DNA of 64,000 nucleotides from Anodontia alba. Lineage: Eukaryota > Mollusca > Bivalvia > Lucinida > Lucinidae. Shown here piece after piece: positions 23,300-35,300 of this stretch (its first letter is position 1; each line of letters starts with the position of its first letter). The position numbers and the translations under genes are program-made. The notes beneath the pieces were generated by a model. That model was not told the DNA's origin and ran no database searches. It saw nothing but the letters and a program-made list of their open reading frames with translations. The stretch covers positions 61,820,910-61,884,909 of the forward strand of contig OZ024826.1 of the NCBI GenBank assembly GCA_964016985.1, given 5' to 3'.

Positions 23300-24240
23300 G
23301 GTGGGGGTGGGGGTCCGTTCGATATCTTTTGAAAAGATTAGTGTATTGGATTCATATTTAATGCATAGGTATGTAATCTATATAATCATAAAATATAGGT
23401 CATATATATGTTCTATTTAGGGTAAAATCCACCAATTATTATGGGAGTTATGGCCCTTTTTCAACTCCGAATGATGGTTTCCGTTCGATATCTTTTGAAA
23501 AGATTTGTGAATAGCATTGGATTCATATTTTACACACAGGTATATAATCATAACATAAAAGTCAAGTTCGATTTATCTACTAATCGTTAGCGGAGTTAAG
23601 GCCCTTTTTCAACTTCGAAAAAATGGTTTCCGTTCAATATCTTTTGAAGAAAAAAAAGTTCGTGTATTCGATTCATATCTTATACACACGTATATAATCA
23701 CAAAATATAGGTCAAGTTCGATTTAGGGTAAAATCCGCCAATTGTTATGGGAGTTATGGCCCTTTGTTCAACTTTATTTTATTTATTTATTATTTTTTGC
23801 ATCTCTTTTTTTTTTGGGGGGGGGGGGGAGGTGGGGGGGGGGGGGGGCGGGGGAGGCGAGGGTGGCCGTAGACGGGGGCAGCATCTGTGTTCGTCGTATT
23901 GACATATTTTTCATGTTTTATTTTATTTATTCATTTATTTGGTTTTTTTTAGTTTTATTCATTTTCTTTTTCTTTTTTTTTTTTTTTTTTTTTTTTTTGG
24001 CCACTTAACAATAGTGAGGGAGGTGGAAGATGGACATGCTGCAGACAAAAGTGTAATAACAGACTGATAGATGGACAGAGGTCATTATTATATCCCCCGT
24101 CAATGGCTTTGTCCTTGGCGAGGGTGGGGATGGTGGTGGAGAGGGGGGCGGGGTTGGACAGGCGGGAAGAATGATTGAACAATGCAGTTCTTTTTAATAG
24201 AATGATTGAACAATGCAGTTCTTTTTAATGTAGAATGAGG
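23300..24240 (+). repeat. tandem-core interspersed repeat with G-run and T-run
   Basis: Three units near 150-160 bp share TCCGTTCGATATCTTTTGAA and GGGAGTTATGGCCCTTT (starting about 23313, 23478 and 23628). Next come an almost pure G tract (23816-23850) and a T tract (about 23977-23998). The tail is CTGCAGACAAAAGTGTAA...GACAG and the phrase ATATCCCCCGTC. A 31-bp unit (AGAATGATTGAACAATGCAG...) is tandemly duplicated at 24168-24229. No gene. Confidence 0.7.
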
Positions 24241-24339
24241 CAAGACAGACAAGAACATTTAATAAAGGGGGGTTTTTTTTAGTTGCAAGTAGAGTTATGG
24301 TTCTTGTATTCTGCACTTCATCTCAATGCCCTTTATTAG

Positions 24340-24545
24340 TTGAGCCAGCTCAGGACAAAACCAACGAAATGGCATGTCCGCCCAGTCTGATTAGTCTTCG
24401 CTGTGCCCTCAGTGGGTAGCTAACGACCCAAGCATTCTTCGTGCAGATAGCGAAGACTGATCAGTCTAGGTGGATGCCCAGGCTGATCTGTCTTCGCTGG
24501 GCGCACATGCCATTTTGTTGGTTTTGTCATGCGCTGGCTCATTTA
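24340..24545. mobile_element. about 200-bp inverted-repeat element (MITE)
   Basis: The ends TGAGCCAGCTCAGGACAAAA and, inverted, TGAGCCAGCGCATGACAAAA continue into CCAACGAAATGGCATG-like sequence, giving terminal inverted repeats of at least 36 bp. The interior has GCGAAGACTGATCAG and its complement. The flanks (ATGCCCTTTA before, TTTAATGAAGTTTC after) look like two halves of a repeat unit. A target duplication of a few bases (TTTA) is possible but not certain. Confidence 0.75.
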
Positions 24546-24719
24546 ATGAAGTTTCAAGAAATCCCTTAAATATTAATGGAGTTATGTTGCAGACAAAAGT
24601 GTGACGGACGGATGCACGGAGACTATTACCATATCCCACTTCGCCTTCGATGGAGGATAAAATGACTCCATCATCGGAAATTCTAACAGTGTATGCTGTT
24701 GCAATGAATTGGCATGTTT

Positions 24720-24720
24720 G

Positions 24721-24753
<33 letters not shown>

Positions 24754-25070
24754 TAGAATAAAATAAAATAAAAACTATCCCGTTTCTTTTTTTTTTTTTT
24801 TTTAATTTAAGTAAGAAATAGATTCTAGTCCAACTTTACACTATTTATCCACCGTTTATTGTTATTTATTATTATTATTATTATTATTTTTATTAAGAAT
24901 TGCTCAAGTACATCGTATGTTTTGACAGCAAAACGTGAAATGCATATAAAATGTAATTCGTATAACAGCACAATCATATAGGCTTCTTTCTGGAATATTT
25001 GGGGGCCCTAAAGAGGGCCGTTTTTGTTTTGTGTGTGTGGGTGGGTGGGTGGGTGGGTGGGTGTGTGTTT
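24720..25070. repeat. low-complexity tracts
   Basis: An A-run (about 24724-24751), a T-run (about 24788-24803), (TTA)n at 24868-24890, and a (GGGT)n/(GT)n stretch at 25033-25068. No gene. Confidence 0.85.
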
Positions 25071-25078
25071 ACATCCAT

Positions 25079-25927
25079 TCACGAGGACGCCGAAGCTAAA
25101 GGGGTCACGACGACACTGAAGCACTGCAAAATTAGGGCAATCGCTTTTCTTTTTCTCCCTTGATTCTGTATGTAACCTATCGTCAGAACAAGTTCCCACC
25201 AGAGATTTGTCGAGGGCCGTTTGCATCCTAAGGGTCTATGGCTACCTAATGCCATGTCTGTCTGCGGTAAATTAGAGTTATCAAAACAGTGTGTTGCTCC
25301 TTCTCTTTGAGAAAAAGGAGCATTTTCAGTCACGCAATCGTGCTCCTCGGGAGCATTTTGTGTCAGACGAAAGTTATTGGCTTTGCTAAGAAGATCAGAC
25401 TGGTCAACACACTCTTGGCTATGGTTTTCATCAGACACAGGAGCATTGCCGGAGAGAAGTTGCTCCGTTTTCTGACTGAGGAGTAAACCGAGACGGCCTG
25501 TCTCGTTCTGGCTACTCCTTTTTACTACAGACAGACATGGTCTAGGATCTTGCTGGTTCTTGCTCCTGCTTCTGCTCTTGCTCCTGCTCTTGCTCCTTCT
25601 TCTGATCTTGCTCCTTTTCTTGCTTCTGCTTCTACTCCTGCTTTTGCTCCTGCTGTCGCCCCCCGCAATTTCTCCTATATCGGGTGTTACCCACTCTGTC
25701 GTAAGCTGCTCTTGCTGCTCTAGCACTGGAGGTCCCGATGTGCATAGTGCTCCTTTTCTTATTTCTCCTGTGCTCTTTAGAGTAAATGTTTGATTTCTGT
25801 AAACATGTAAGACCGCAGGTCCAAGCCCTTTCACCTTAAATTTGAGCTCCTTTTTCCAAACCGTAGATAAAATCTTGAAATTACCGCCCGGTGAGGTGTA
25901 GTACGAGGTTTCACGTTCTAGCAACAT
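25079..25927 (-). CDS. candidate 282-codon protein with Ser/Arg-rich middle, function unknown
   Basis: This minus-strand frame runs 282 codons from an ATG at 25925-25927 to a stop, unusually long for this AT-rich DNA. Residues 1-55 look like a compact beta-rich start (LKFKVKGLGPAVLHVYRNQT). Residues about 91-125 are an Arg-Ser/Lys-Ser repeat encoded by a degenerate CTCTTG-type hexamer tract. The remainder is polar and low in motifs. There is no signal peptide or membrane segment. A TATA-like box lies 75-82 bases before the ATG. I do not recognise a family. The start faintly recalls a farnesoic-acid-methyltransferase-type domain, but that is too weak to use. It may instead be one exon of a longer gene, or chance. 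Confidence 0.4.
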   Translation of the reverse strand: MLLERETSYYTSPGGNFKILSTVWKKELKFKVKGLGPAVLHVYRNQTFTLKSTGEIRKGALCTSGPPVLEQQEQLTTEWVTPDIGEIAGGDSRSKSRSRSRSKKRSKIRRRSKSRSKSRSRSKNQQDPRPCLSVVKRSSQNETGRLGLLLSQKTEQLLSGNAPVSDENHSQECVDQSDLLSKANNFRLTQNAPEEHDCVTENAPFSQREGATHCFDNSNLPQTDMALGSHRPLGCKRPSTNLWWELVLTIGYIQNQGRKRKAIALILQCFSVVVTPLASASS

Positions 25928-26001
25928 AACGAATTGCTGTATGTTGAAACGTATCCTTACTCAGAAAACTGACAAGAATGCCGTAGCGCTTTCCGTTCCA
26001 G

Positions 26002-26009
26002 TATTTATA
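26002..26009 (-). promoter_or_regulatory. TATA-like box upstream of the 25.9-kb candidate gene
   Basis: TATAAATA on the minus strand, in a locally GC-richer stretch with CGTTGACG and GTCACGTCC nearby (26010-26033). A start site 25-30 bases downstream would leave a leader of roughly 50 bases before the ATG at 25927. Single-motif evidence only. Confidence 0.3.
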
Positions 26010-26431
26010 ACGTCAACGCGGACGTGACTGAAAGCACCCAACTTGTACGTTACCGTTGCTGACAATAACGCTGTTTTCTTGTGTTTATTTGTCTTCTTTA
26101 TTATCGCTCGCTAGCAAACACTGTACATCCTGTCTACTTTTTCTGCCGTCCAGTACATTTCTAAGTGTTCAAGTTAATATTTACAAGGTATTTTAATGAA
26201 GTTTCACAATGAATTATCGAATTATTCCATCTTTATTCTTCCTTTTATGATCTTTATCAACAAACGCTGTAACAAAATGAGAAACAACAGTGTGACAACA
26301 CTAAGAAAATGATCTTGTTTTATACCGTCAGAAAGCTCATATCTTTACTACTGTCGAGAAAAAAATAAATGGTAATTGAGCTTTTGCATGTGTTGCAATA
26401 AAGTAAGAAATCATGTAGAAAATAAGGAAGC

Positions 26432-28925
26432 ATTACTTTAACAATGGCTTGACGCCAGCGAGATGTTAGCAACGTCTGAAACAATGCGCGTTTCGAAGGA
26501 CGCTATATTGTGAATATACAGAAGGATGTAATCGAAAGGCTGTCTCCAATATGGTCCGTGAGACGTTAATAAAGCGAAACACTGGCGATTGTTTGTCAAG
26601 AACTATTTTGCATCTTCTGAACTATTATCATAAAGCCGTCTCATGTGACCTACATTTAGAGCGTAGCCGTTATGCTGGTATACGAGACCGGATATTAAAT
26701 GCACTACTGCAGTAATTATTTTTTCATATTTTTGGTTACAAACAAGCATACACATGGGGTGGTGGGGGGGGGGGTTGTGGGGGTGAGGTGGGGTTCTTAA
26801 CCTTCGGTCAGGTATGCGACTGGAATTTTTATGACCCTACTTATTCATATTTTCCGCAAATATCAAAATATATACCGATTCATATATTTGTTTGCAAAAA
26901 GACCCTATTCACATACTACTATGAGGAGCAAGTAACTTATCAATCTGTTCTTAGTGCTAAAACAATGAATTAACTGCAGTGATTTCAACAGTCAGGTACT
27001 GCCTTGGTAATTGATTTTTGCTACTAGATGAAAAACAGATAAAAGGACTATTCATATACAGAGCTGCTGAGAGGAAAAAAAACCTTATCTTATACAAAGA
27101 GCATGAAAAACTTACCTACTGATAGATTTATAGGATCAAAACGAGGGCTATTCCAGCGGCAGGTCTGTACCATACCTATTAATGAAACAGATCCCCCCAC
27201 CCACCCAAGCACCCACCCACAGACACACACACACACACACACACCCGCACGCCCTCTTCCCCATGTTTTAATCGCATATGCCGCCGTCTTGATTTTGCCA
27301 AAAGACAGCTTGAGAATAGTTTAGGGATGTTCGCTACCCTCCGCCAAAAACTGTTACATATGACTGAAGAGCTTGCTTCTGTTTTACGAGTAACCGCGAA
27401 CGTTTAGGTTAACTGATTGCAGTCCTAATTTATATGCTGATTTCACTGAAATGATTAACACGACCTTTCTCCTATAATTGAGCGCTTAGTCGTACCCGCA
27501 AAATCGGCGGTTTGAAGAAATCGGAGGAAAGCAAACCAAGGCGCGATGAACTAGGGTCAGTATTTATCCAGTTGTATTCCATCTAAATAAGACTTGGGAT
27601 GTTAAACTTGTTTAGATATAAAGTAATCGTGACAAAGCCAGCGTTTGTACTGACAGCTCTTTATATCTTAAAAATAACACTAAATTGGAATGTTCATAAT
27701 TTACAAGGTCGAATTGCTCTGAGGCTGTCTGGTTTTGAACAAAGTGATGCGTTCTGGCAAAACTGACACTGCTTTCTAAAATTATGATGTCTTTGTGGGT
27801 GATAAATGAATGTTCGGCTTTCAATATCATAGGAAGCATGTCTTTTTCACGAGATATTAGTTGGCGGTATCGAATTTTTTATGTAGGAAATCTCAGAGGT
27901 ATGATATTGGTAACTCGGAGTACTGTCATATTCATGTTATGGGTTAATTCGGAGTGACAGATCTTCTGAACGAGTGTCTTGTTAGTCTCCATGGCAAATG
28001 TATAATAATAATGTAGAAACTGAAGAAGCCTTATTTTAACAAAGGCTTGACGCCAGCGAGACGTTAGTAACGACGACGTCTAACGCGCGTTTCGAAGCAC
28101 GCCATATTGTGAATATAGAGAAGGATGTTATCGAAAGGATGTCTCCAATATGGACCGTGAGATCAGGGCTGCGTTAATAAAGCGAAATACTGGCGAGTGT
28201 TTGTCAAGAACTATTTTGCATCTTCTGAACTATTATCATAAAGCCGTCTCAAGTGACCTACATTTAGAGCGTAGCCGTTGTTCTGGTATACGAGACTGGA
28301 TATTAAATGCAGTACCCGGCCGCAGTAAACGTTCTCATATTTTTGGTTACAAACAAGCATACATAAATTTTAATCCGCGTGGGGGGAGGGGGGCAGAGGG
28401 GTTGGGGAGCCTGGGTTCTTAACCTTCGGTAAGGTATGAAGACATACGGCTGGAATGTTTATGATCCTACTTATTCATATATTCTGCAAATATCAAAATA
28501 TATACCTATTCATATATTTGTTAAACTTGTTCAGATATAAAGTAAACGTGACAAAGCCAGCGTTTTTACTGACAGCTCTTTATATCTTAAAATAACTCTA
28601 AATTGGAATGTTCATAATTTTCAAGCTCGAATTGCTCTGATGTTGTTTAGTTTTGAACAAAGTGATATGTTCTGGCAAAACTGGCACTGCTTTCTAAAAC
28701 TATGATGTCCTTTTGAGTGACAAATGAATATTCGGCTCTCATTATCATAGGAAGCATTTCTTTTTCACGAGATAAAAGTTGGAGGTATAGAATTTCTTTG
28801 ATGCAGGAAATCTCAGAGGTATGATATTGCTAACTCGGAGTTGTCATGATCATGTTATGGGTTAACTCGGAGTGACAGATCTACTGAAAGAGTGTCTTAT
28901 TATTAGCCTCCATGGCAAACTAGAC
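26432..28925 (+). repeat. diverged tandem segmental duplication
   Basis: Copy 1 has block A at 26432-26885 and block B at 27603-28003. Copy 2 has block A at 28025-28520 directly joined to block B at 28521-28925. The copies share long phrases such as GGCTTGACGCCAGCGAGA, TATTTTGCATCTTCTGAAC and CACGAGATA. Copy 1 has about 715 extra bases (26886-27602) between its blocks, including a (CA)n run at 27223-27243. Block A keeps a short open frame in both copies (LIKRNTG, then CLSRTILHLLNYYHKAV), of unknown meaning. G-rich tracts follow block A in both copies. Confidence 0.85.
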
Positions 28926-29019
28926 GGCTGTTCAATCATATTTTTGTCCTATTTATCCATTGCCAATAAAGAATCTATCTTTATAGAGAGATAAGACTCT
29001 TATTATGTCAACTTTTTTT

Positions 29020-29712
29020 ACCCCGCCACTCGATAGTGGCGGGGTATTTATATGGTTTCACATTGGTCGTCCGTGTGTCCGTCCGTATTTTTGTTTCCGG
29101 ACGATTACTTGAATGTCAGTGGATTTGCTCCAAACTTTGTGTTTGCATTGATATTGTGGAAATCTGGTTTGGGATTGCTAATGGACAAATTTCGTCAATT
29201 CTGACAGAGTTATCTGCCCGCGACACGTCTGAATTTTCGTTTCCGGACGATAACGAGTAAATATCAATGGATTTTCACCAAACTTGGTATGTGCATTGAT
29301 ATTGAAGAGATCTGGTTTCGGATTGCTAATGGGTAAATTGATAGAGTTATCTGCCCGCGATGTTTTCATTTCCAGACAATAACTTGAGTAAATAATATCA
29401 ATGCATTTTCGCCAACGGTGTGAGCATTGATATTGCGAATATCTGGTTCGGAATTGCTAACGGGCAAATGACGTCAATTTTTGACAAAATTATCTGCCCG
29501 TGACACATGGTGTTTTCGTTTCAGGTCAATAACTTGAGTAAATCTCACCGGAACGGATTTTCACCTAACTTGATATGTGCACTGATATTGTGGAGATCTG
29601 CTTTGGGATTACTATTGGGTACATTTCAATTTTTGACAGAGTTATCTCCTCCTCCCCCATTTCGTCAATTTTTGACAGTTATCCCCCCTTACCCCCGACA
29701 ATGGCGGGGTAT
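29020..29712 (+). mobile_element. tandem-core element, GGCGGGGTA ends
   Basis: It opens with a hairpin ACCCCGCCACT / AGTGGCGGGGT (29020-29046). Four units of about 130-150 bp follow, with TTTCCGGACGATAAC and GCATTGATATTGTGGA, and it closes with ACAATGGCGGGGTATTATCG. The inverted ACCCCGCCA/TGGCGGGGT pair near both ends fits the subterminal-repeat layout of the other tandem-core elements. The 3' hairpin and CTTGT end are not clear here. Confidence 0.6.
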
Positions 29713-32384
29713 TATCGTTTTACGGGTTTTATTTATTTATTTATTTAAATCAGAAATGATGTTATTGTTACTCTAAGAAGCCAGGGTTGTTTATGTAATA
29801 ATTATCTGGCAATATGTGGAAGATGCTTGCATATATAAGGGCCATTCTCAAACTGTTTGTTAGCAATTGTATAAGATTTTTTTCACAAATTAATCCGCTC
29901 AGATTACCAATTTTATATTTTAAAACAAATGAAAGAAACATATAGGATTGGGAGTGGTGCCAGAGAACAGAAAGGAATAGCACTGCTTCTGCATAGGTTA
30001 GGTTAGCCCCAAACCCGGACATGAAATAATAAAAGTTTTAAATAGTCTGTCAGTCGTCACTGGCGCTTGTGGTATATTCGCTTCATGACTGACATCCAAC
30101 CAATGATATATTAGGCAACAAATCACTGTTGCATGTAGGAATGGTTTATTTCTTAAGGTTACAAAAGTCACCAAAAATCTATACGTTTACGACTGAGGTA
30201 TCTCTTGTAATAATGCCACAGAAAATTCACGTAGGTGCTGGGACTCCCATTTGTATTTCTCGCTATCTAAATAAACGTCCTGCATAAGGGCAGGCCCAAC
30301 AGATTGCCAATTTGTCACACTTGACAAGAGCCACGTCATGCGAAACATATTCGTGCCATCTGCGAACAACAGAGACACAGACCAACCTGCGCATCCGCGA
30401 TATCTGATCAGCATATCGTTGTTATTTGATGCATAGTTACCAACTGGTGTGTACACAGAATTTTAAGAGCTAGCTTTACATAAAAGCTGAGCAGACAGGT
30501 TTGAAAATTGCCTGATTGAACAACTCGAAAGGGTTTTGGCCCGGGCTTGGCTTGCCGCCGAAGGACAAAGTAGTCATACCAAAATTTCAACCATGTCAAA
30601 GCATTCACGGAAAACACGAGTACAAGTGCAAAATACCACTTGCCACTAAGCTGGGAAAAATCGACCCGTGAAAATAAAAAATAAAAATAAAAAATGTATA
30701 TTTGGGTTTTAACAATTATGTTTAAGTTTACAACAAACTTTGATAGATATGTGATGTTAATCGTACGAAACTGTTTATCTAAGATGAACCTATTCGTAAT
30801 TGCTGTAACATTGAAAGAAAACACAATTGTTTATGGAGATAGAACGGAAAAGTACGAGTAATTGCGTATCTGAAAGCTGGAAAAAACGTCAACCCATTTG
30901 TATTGTGCCTCAAATCTTGGAATAAGAGCCATTTTTCACACTTGCATAAATAAAGTTTGCAAAATGTCGTCTGCTGAAATGTTTACCTCGACAATAATAT
31001 TTGTTGGAAGTTTGGGCGATAATTGCCTGTCATCTCGACAGATGAGTATATAGTTCACAAGCATAGATAAGAAGATAATGTTTTGTGACATTTTTGGTCA
31101 TTTTTGTTGCAAAAATATGTTGTGGGTTCTCATTAGTATGGCCTCATTAATGTGAACTCACAGCATGGTTGGTTTGCTGCAAAGAAAAAAAAAACAAAAA
31201 CACTAAAACTAAGTTTTAAATAGGCTTACCATATCTCTAGATAAGAGGCGGCGGGGTGGGGGTGGTATCAGATTAATAATTTTCTTATTCCTACATGAAA
31301 ACATATGTTGTTTGTAGTCATTAGTAGTGCATTGCCGAGGTGCTTCTAATGAGTACCACAATATACATGTATGTTAACTTTAAGAAATGAGAAAATATCC
31401 ATACTTTCTCAATAAAAAAAAAGTAGCTTATCTAGAGCCATGGGAATAATAACTAACTGAAAGTTTTGAATAAATGCTTATGAAAACCTGCTGACAATAG
31501 AACACAGGCCTCCAGCCTGTGCAGCGCTTTGCTTCTGATTATGTGATGCATATAAAACACGACGATTTTTTTCACCTTTCCCCAAAATTCGTTTTTTAAA
31601 ATAAATGGTTTAAAGCCTAAGCATGTTCTAATGAATCGAATCTCTCGAATCTCACATTTTGTAATAAAACTGTAATTGAAACTAGCACCTCGTAGACTTA
31701 TTAAGCACCTCTGAAATCTCAATGCGGTCACTCCGAGTTACCAATATATACAGTGGACAGATTCAAAATTGAATTTGTGCTGTCTGGTTAGTGAGGAAAT
31801 AAACTATCCTGACTATATATATTCCATTGTTTGAAGTTTGATTCTACAGTATAGGACATCTGTGTTTGAATGATTAGGTTATGCATATGTGATGACGAGA
31901 TAGAAAGGTACGTTTGGTATATACAGTTTCCAATGACCTACTGCAACAGCAATTTCTGAGAAAACATACTGACCCTAGTTTATCGAACCTCGGTTTGTTT
32001 ATCTCCGATTTCTTCAAACCTCCGAGTTCGCTGCTTAGGGTAACCCCGGGTGGTCCTTTACGTTCTGCACATATGAAACATTTTGAATTGATTTTATTAA
32101 CGCTAGGCCATGCTGAGAAAAAAAAATCGAAGAGAACAGGTTTTGATAGTTCATTCAAATTCTTTCCATAGGTTTGGAGACAATTTGCGTGAAAAGACAT
32201 TGCCTATTTTCTGTTAAAAAAAAGGATAAAACTTATCATGAGTTTGTCGTCTGCTAAAAGGTTACATGTTAGTATAGGACACGACATGGTGAATGGTACG
32301 TGAAACTGAAAACCTTGATTACAATGTGCAACCCATGTCCGAGCACGGCTCTACATATATGAGCTGTGATATGTGAAATATGCC
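29713..32384. other. non-coding with dispersed repeat fragments
   Basis: No gene seen. At about 32103-32260 there is a diverged copy of the MITE at 22412-22597 (AACAGGTTTTGATAGTTCAT and GACAATTTGCGTGAAA), and a lone end near 30965. Fragments with CTGATCAGCATATCGTTGTT (30405-30424) belong to the same dispersed family as 9120-9190. The 138-codon minus-strand frame at 30408-30824 resembles nothing I know. Confidence 0.5.
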
Positions 32385-35300
32385 TTTGGAGTATATCTGC
32401 GCATTGAAGGTTCAGAACAGCCAGCGCTTCTGTGTAGTATGACCCGGATATTCACTGCCTACATCTGGGCATTGAAGGCTCAGAACAGCCAGCGCTTCTG
32501 TGCAGTATGGCCCGGATATTCACTGTCTATACCTGGGCATTGAAAGCCAGCGCTTCTGTGTAGTATGACCCGGACATTCACTGCCTACATCTGGGCATTG
32601 AAGGCTCAGAACAGCCAGCGCTTCTGTGCAGTATGACCCGGACATTCACTGCCTACATCTGGGCATTGAAGGCTCAGAACAGCCAGCGCTTCTGTGCAGT
32701 ATGACCCGGATATTCACTGTCTATATCTGGGCGTTGAAGGCTCAGAACAGCCAGCGCTTCTGTGCAGTACGACCTGGATATTCACTGTCTATATCTGGGC
32801 TTTGAAGGCTCAGAACAGCCAGCGCTTCTGTGCAGTATGGCCCGGATATTCACTGTCTATATCTGGGCATTGAAGGCTCAGAACAGCCAGCGCTTCTGTG
32901 CAGTATGACCCGGACATTCACAGTCTATATCTGGGCATTGAAGGCTCAGAACAGCCAACGCTTCTGTGCAGCATTATCAGGACATTCACTGTCTATATCT
33001 GGGCATTGAAGACTGAGAACAGTCAACGCTTCTGTACAGTATGACCAGGGCATTCACTGTCTATATCTGGGCATTGAAGGCTCAGAACAGCCAGCGCTTC
33101 TGTGCAGTATTATCAGGATATTCACTGTCTATATCTGGGCATTGAAGACTCAGAACAGTCAACGCTTCTGTACAGTATGACCAGGGCATTCACTGTCTAT
33201 ATCTGGGCATTGAAGGCTCAGAACAGCCAGCGCTTCTGTGCAGTATGACCAGAGCATTCACTCTATATCTGGGCATTGAAGGCTCAGAACAGCCACTGTT
33301 TCTGTGCAGTATGATCAGGATATTTCACTGGCTATATCTGGACATTGAAGGCTCAGAACAGTCAACGCTTTTGTGCAGTATTATCAGGACGTTCACTGTC
33401 TATATCTGGGCATTGAAGACTCAGATCAGTCAACGCTTCTGTACAGTATGACCAGGGCATTCACTGTCTATATCTGGACATTGAAGGCTCAGAACAGCCA
33501 ACGCTTCTGTGCAGTATTTTCAGGACATTCACTGTCTATATCAGGGCATTGAAGACTCAGAACAGTCAACGCTTCTGTACAGTATGACCAGGGCATTCAC
33601 TGTCTATATCTGGGCATTGAAGGCTCAGAATCGCCAGCGCTTCTGTGCAGTATGACCAGGGCATTTACTGTCTATATCTGGGCATTGAAGGCTCAGAACA
33701 GCCAGCGCTTCTATGCAGTATGATCAGGACATTCACTGTCTATACCTGGACATTGAAGGCTCAGAACAGCCAGCACTTCTGTGCAGTACGACCAGGGCAT
33801 TCACTGTCAATATCTTGGCATTGAAGCTCAGAACAGCCACCGCTTCTGTGCAGTATGACCAGGGTATTCACTGTCCATATCTGGACATTGAAGGTTCCGA
33901 ACAATCAACGCTTATGTACAGTATTATCAGGACATTCACTGTCTATATATGTGCATTGAAGACTCAGAACAGTCAACACTTCTGTACAGTATTATCAAGA
34001 CATTCACTGTCTATATCTGGACATTGAAGGTTCAGAACAGCCAGCGCTTCTATGCAGTATGATCAGGACATTCACTGTCTATATCTGGGCATTGAAGGTT
34101 CCGAACAGCCAGCGCTTCTATGCAGTATGATTAGGACATTCACTGTCTATATCTGGACATTGAAGACTCAGAACAGCCAGCACTTCTGTGCAGTATGATC
34201 AGGGCATTCACTGTCTATATCTGGACACTGAAGACTCAGAACAGCCAGCACTTCTGTGCAGTATGATCAGGGTATTCAATGTTTATATCTAAACATTGAA
34301 GGTTCAGAACAGCCAGCACTTCTATGCAGTATGATCAGGGTATTCACTGTCTATATCTGGATATTGAAGACTCAAAGAAGCCAGCACTTCTATGCAGTAT
34401 GATCAGGGCATTCACTGTCTATACCTGGGCATTGAAGACTCAGAACAGCCAGCACTTCTATGCAGTATGACCAGGGCATTCACTGTCTATATCTGGGCAT
34501 TGAAGGCTCAGAACAGCCAGCGCTTCTGTGCAGTATGACCAGGGCATTCACTCTATATCTGGGCATTGAAGGCTCAGAACAGCCACTGTTTCTGTGCAGT
34601 ATGATCAGGATATTTCACTGGCTATATCTGGACATTGAAGGCTCAGAACAGTCAACGCTTCTGTGCAGTATTATCAGGACATTCACTGTCTATATCTAGG
34701 CATTGAAGACTCAGATCAGTCAACGCTTCTGTACAGTATGACCAGGGCATTCACTGTCTATATCTGGACATTGAAGGCTCAGAGCAGCCAACGCTTCTGT
34801 GCAGTATTTTCAGGACATTCACTGTCTATATCAGGGCATTGAAGACTCAGAACAGTCAACGCTTCTGTACAGTATGACCAGGGCATTCACTGTCTATATC
34901 TGGGCATTGAAGGCTCAGAACCGCCAGCGCTTCTGTACAGTATGACCAGGGCATTTACTGTCTATATCTGGGCATTGAAGGCTCAGAACAGCCAGCGCTT
35001 CTATGCAGTATGATCAGGACATTCACTGTCTATACCTGGACATTGAAGGCTCAGAACAGCCAGCGCTCCTGTGCAGTACGACCAGGGCATTCACTGTCAA
35101 TATCTGGGCATTGAAGGCTCAGAACAGCCACCGCTTCTGTGCAGTATGACCAGGGTATTCACTGTCCATATCTGGACATTGAAGGTTCCGAACAATCAAC
35201 GCTTCTGTACAGTATTATCAGGACATTCACTGTCTATATATGTGCATTGAAGACTCAGAACAGTCAACGCTTCTGTATAGTATTATCAAGACATTCACTG

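Noticed and set aside
30408..30824. 138-codon minus-strand frame
   Set aside because: Composition is hydrophobic and AT-driven, no motif, and part of it overlaps a dispersed repeat.
33245..34700. Open frames in the 68-bp array
   Set aside because: The unit is not a multiple of three, so frames cycle through phases; purely repeat-driven.
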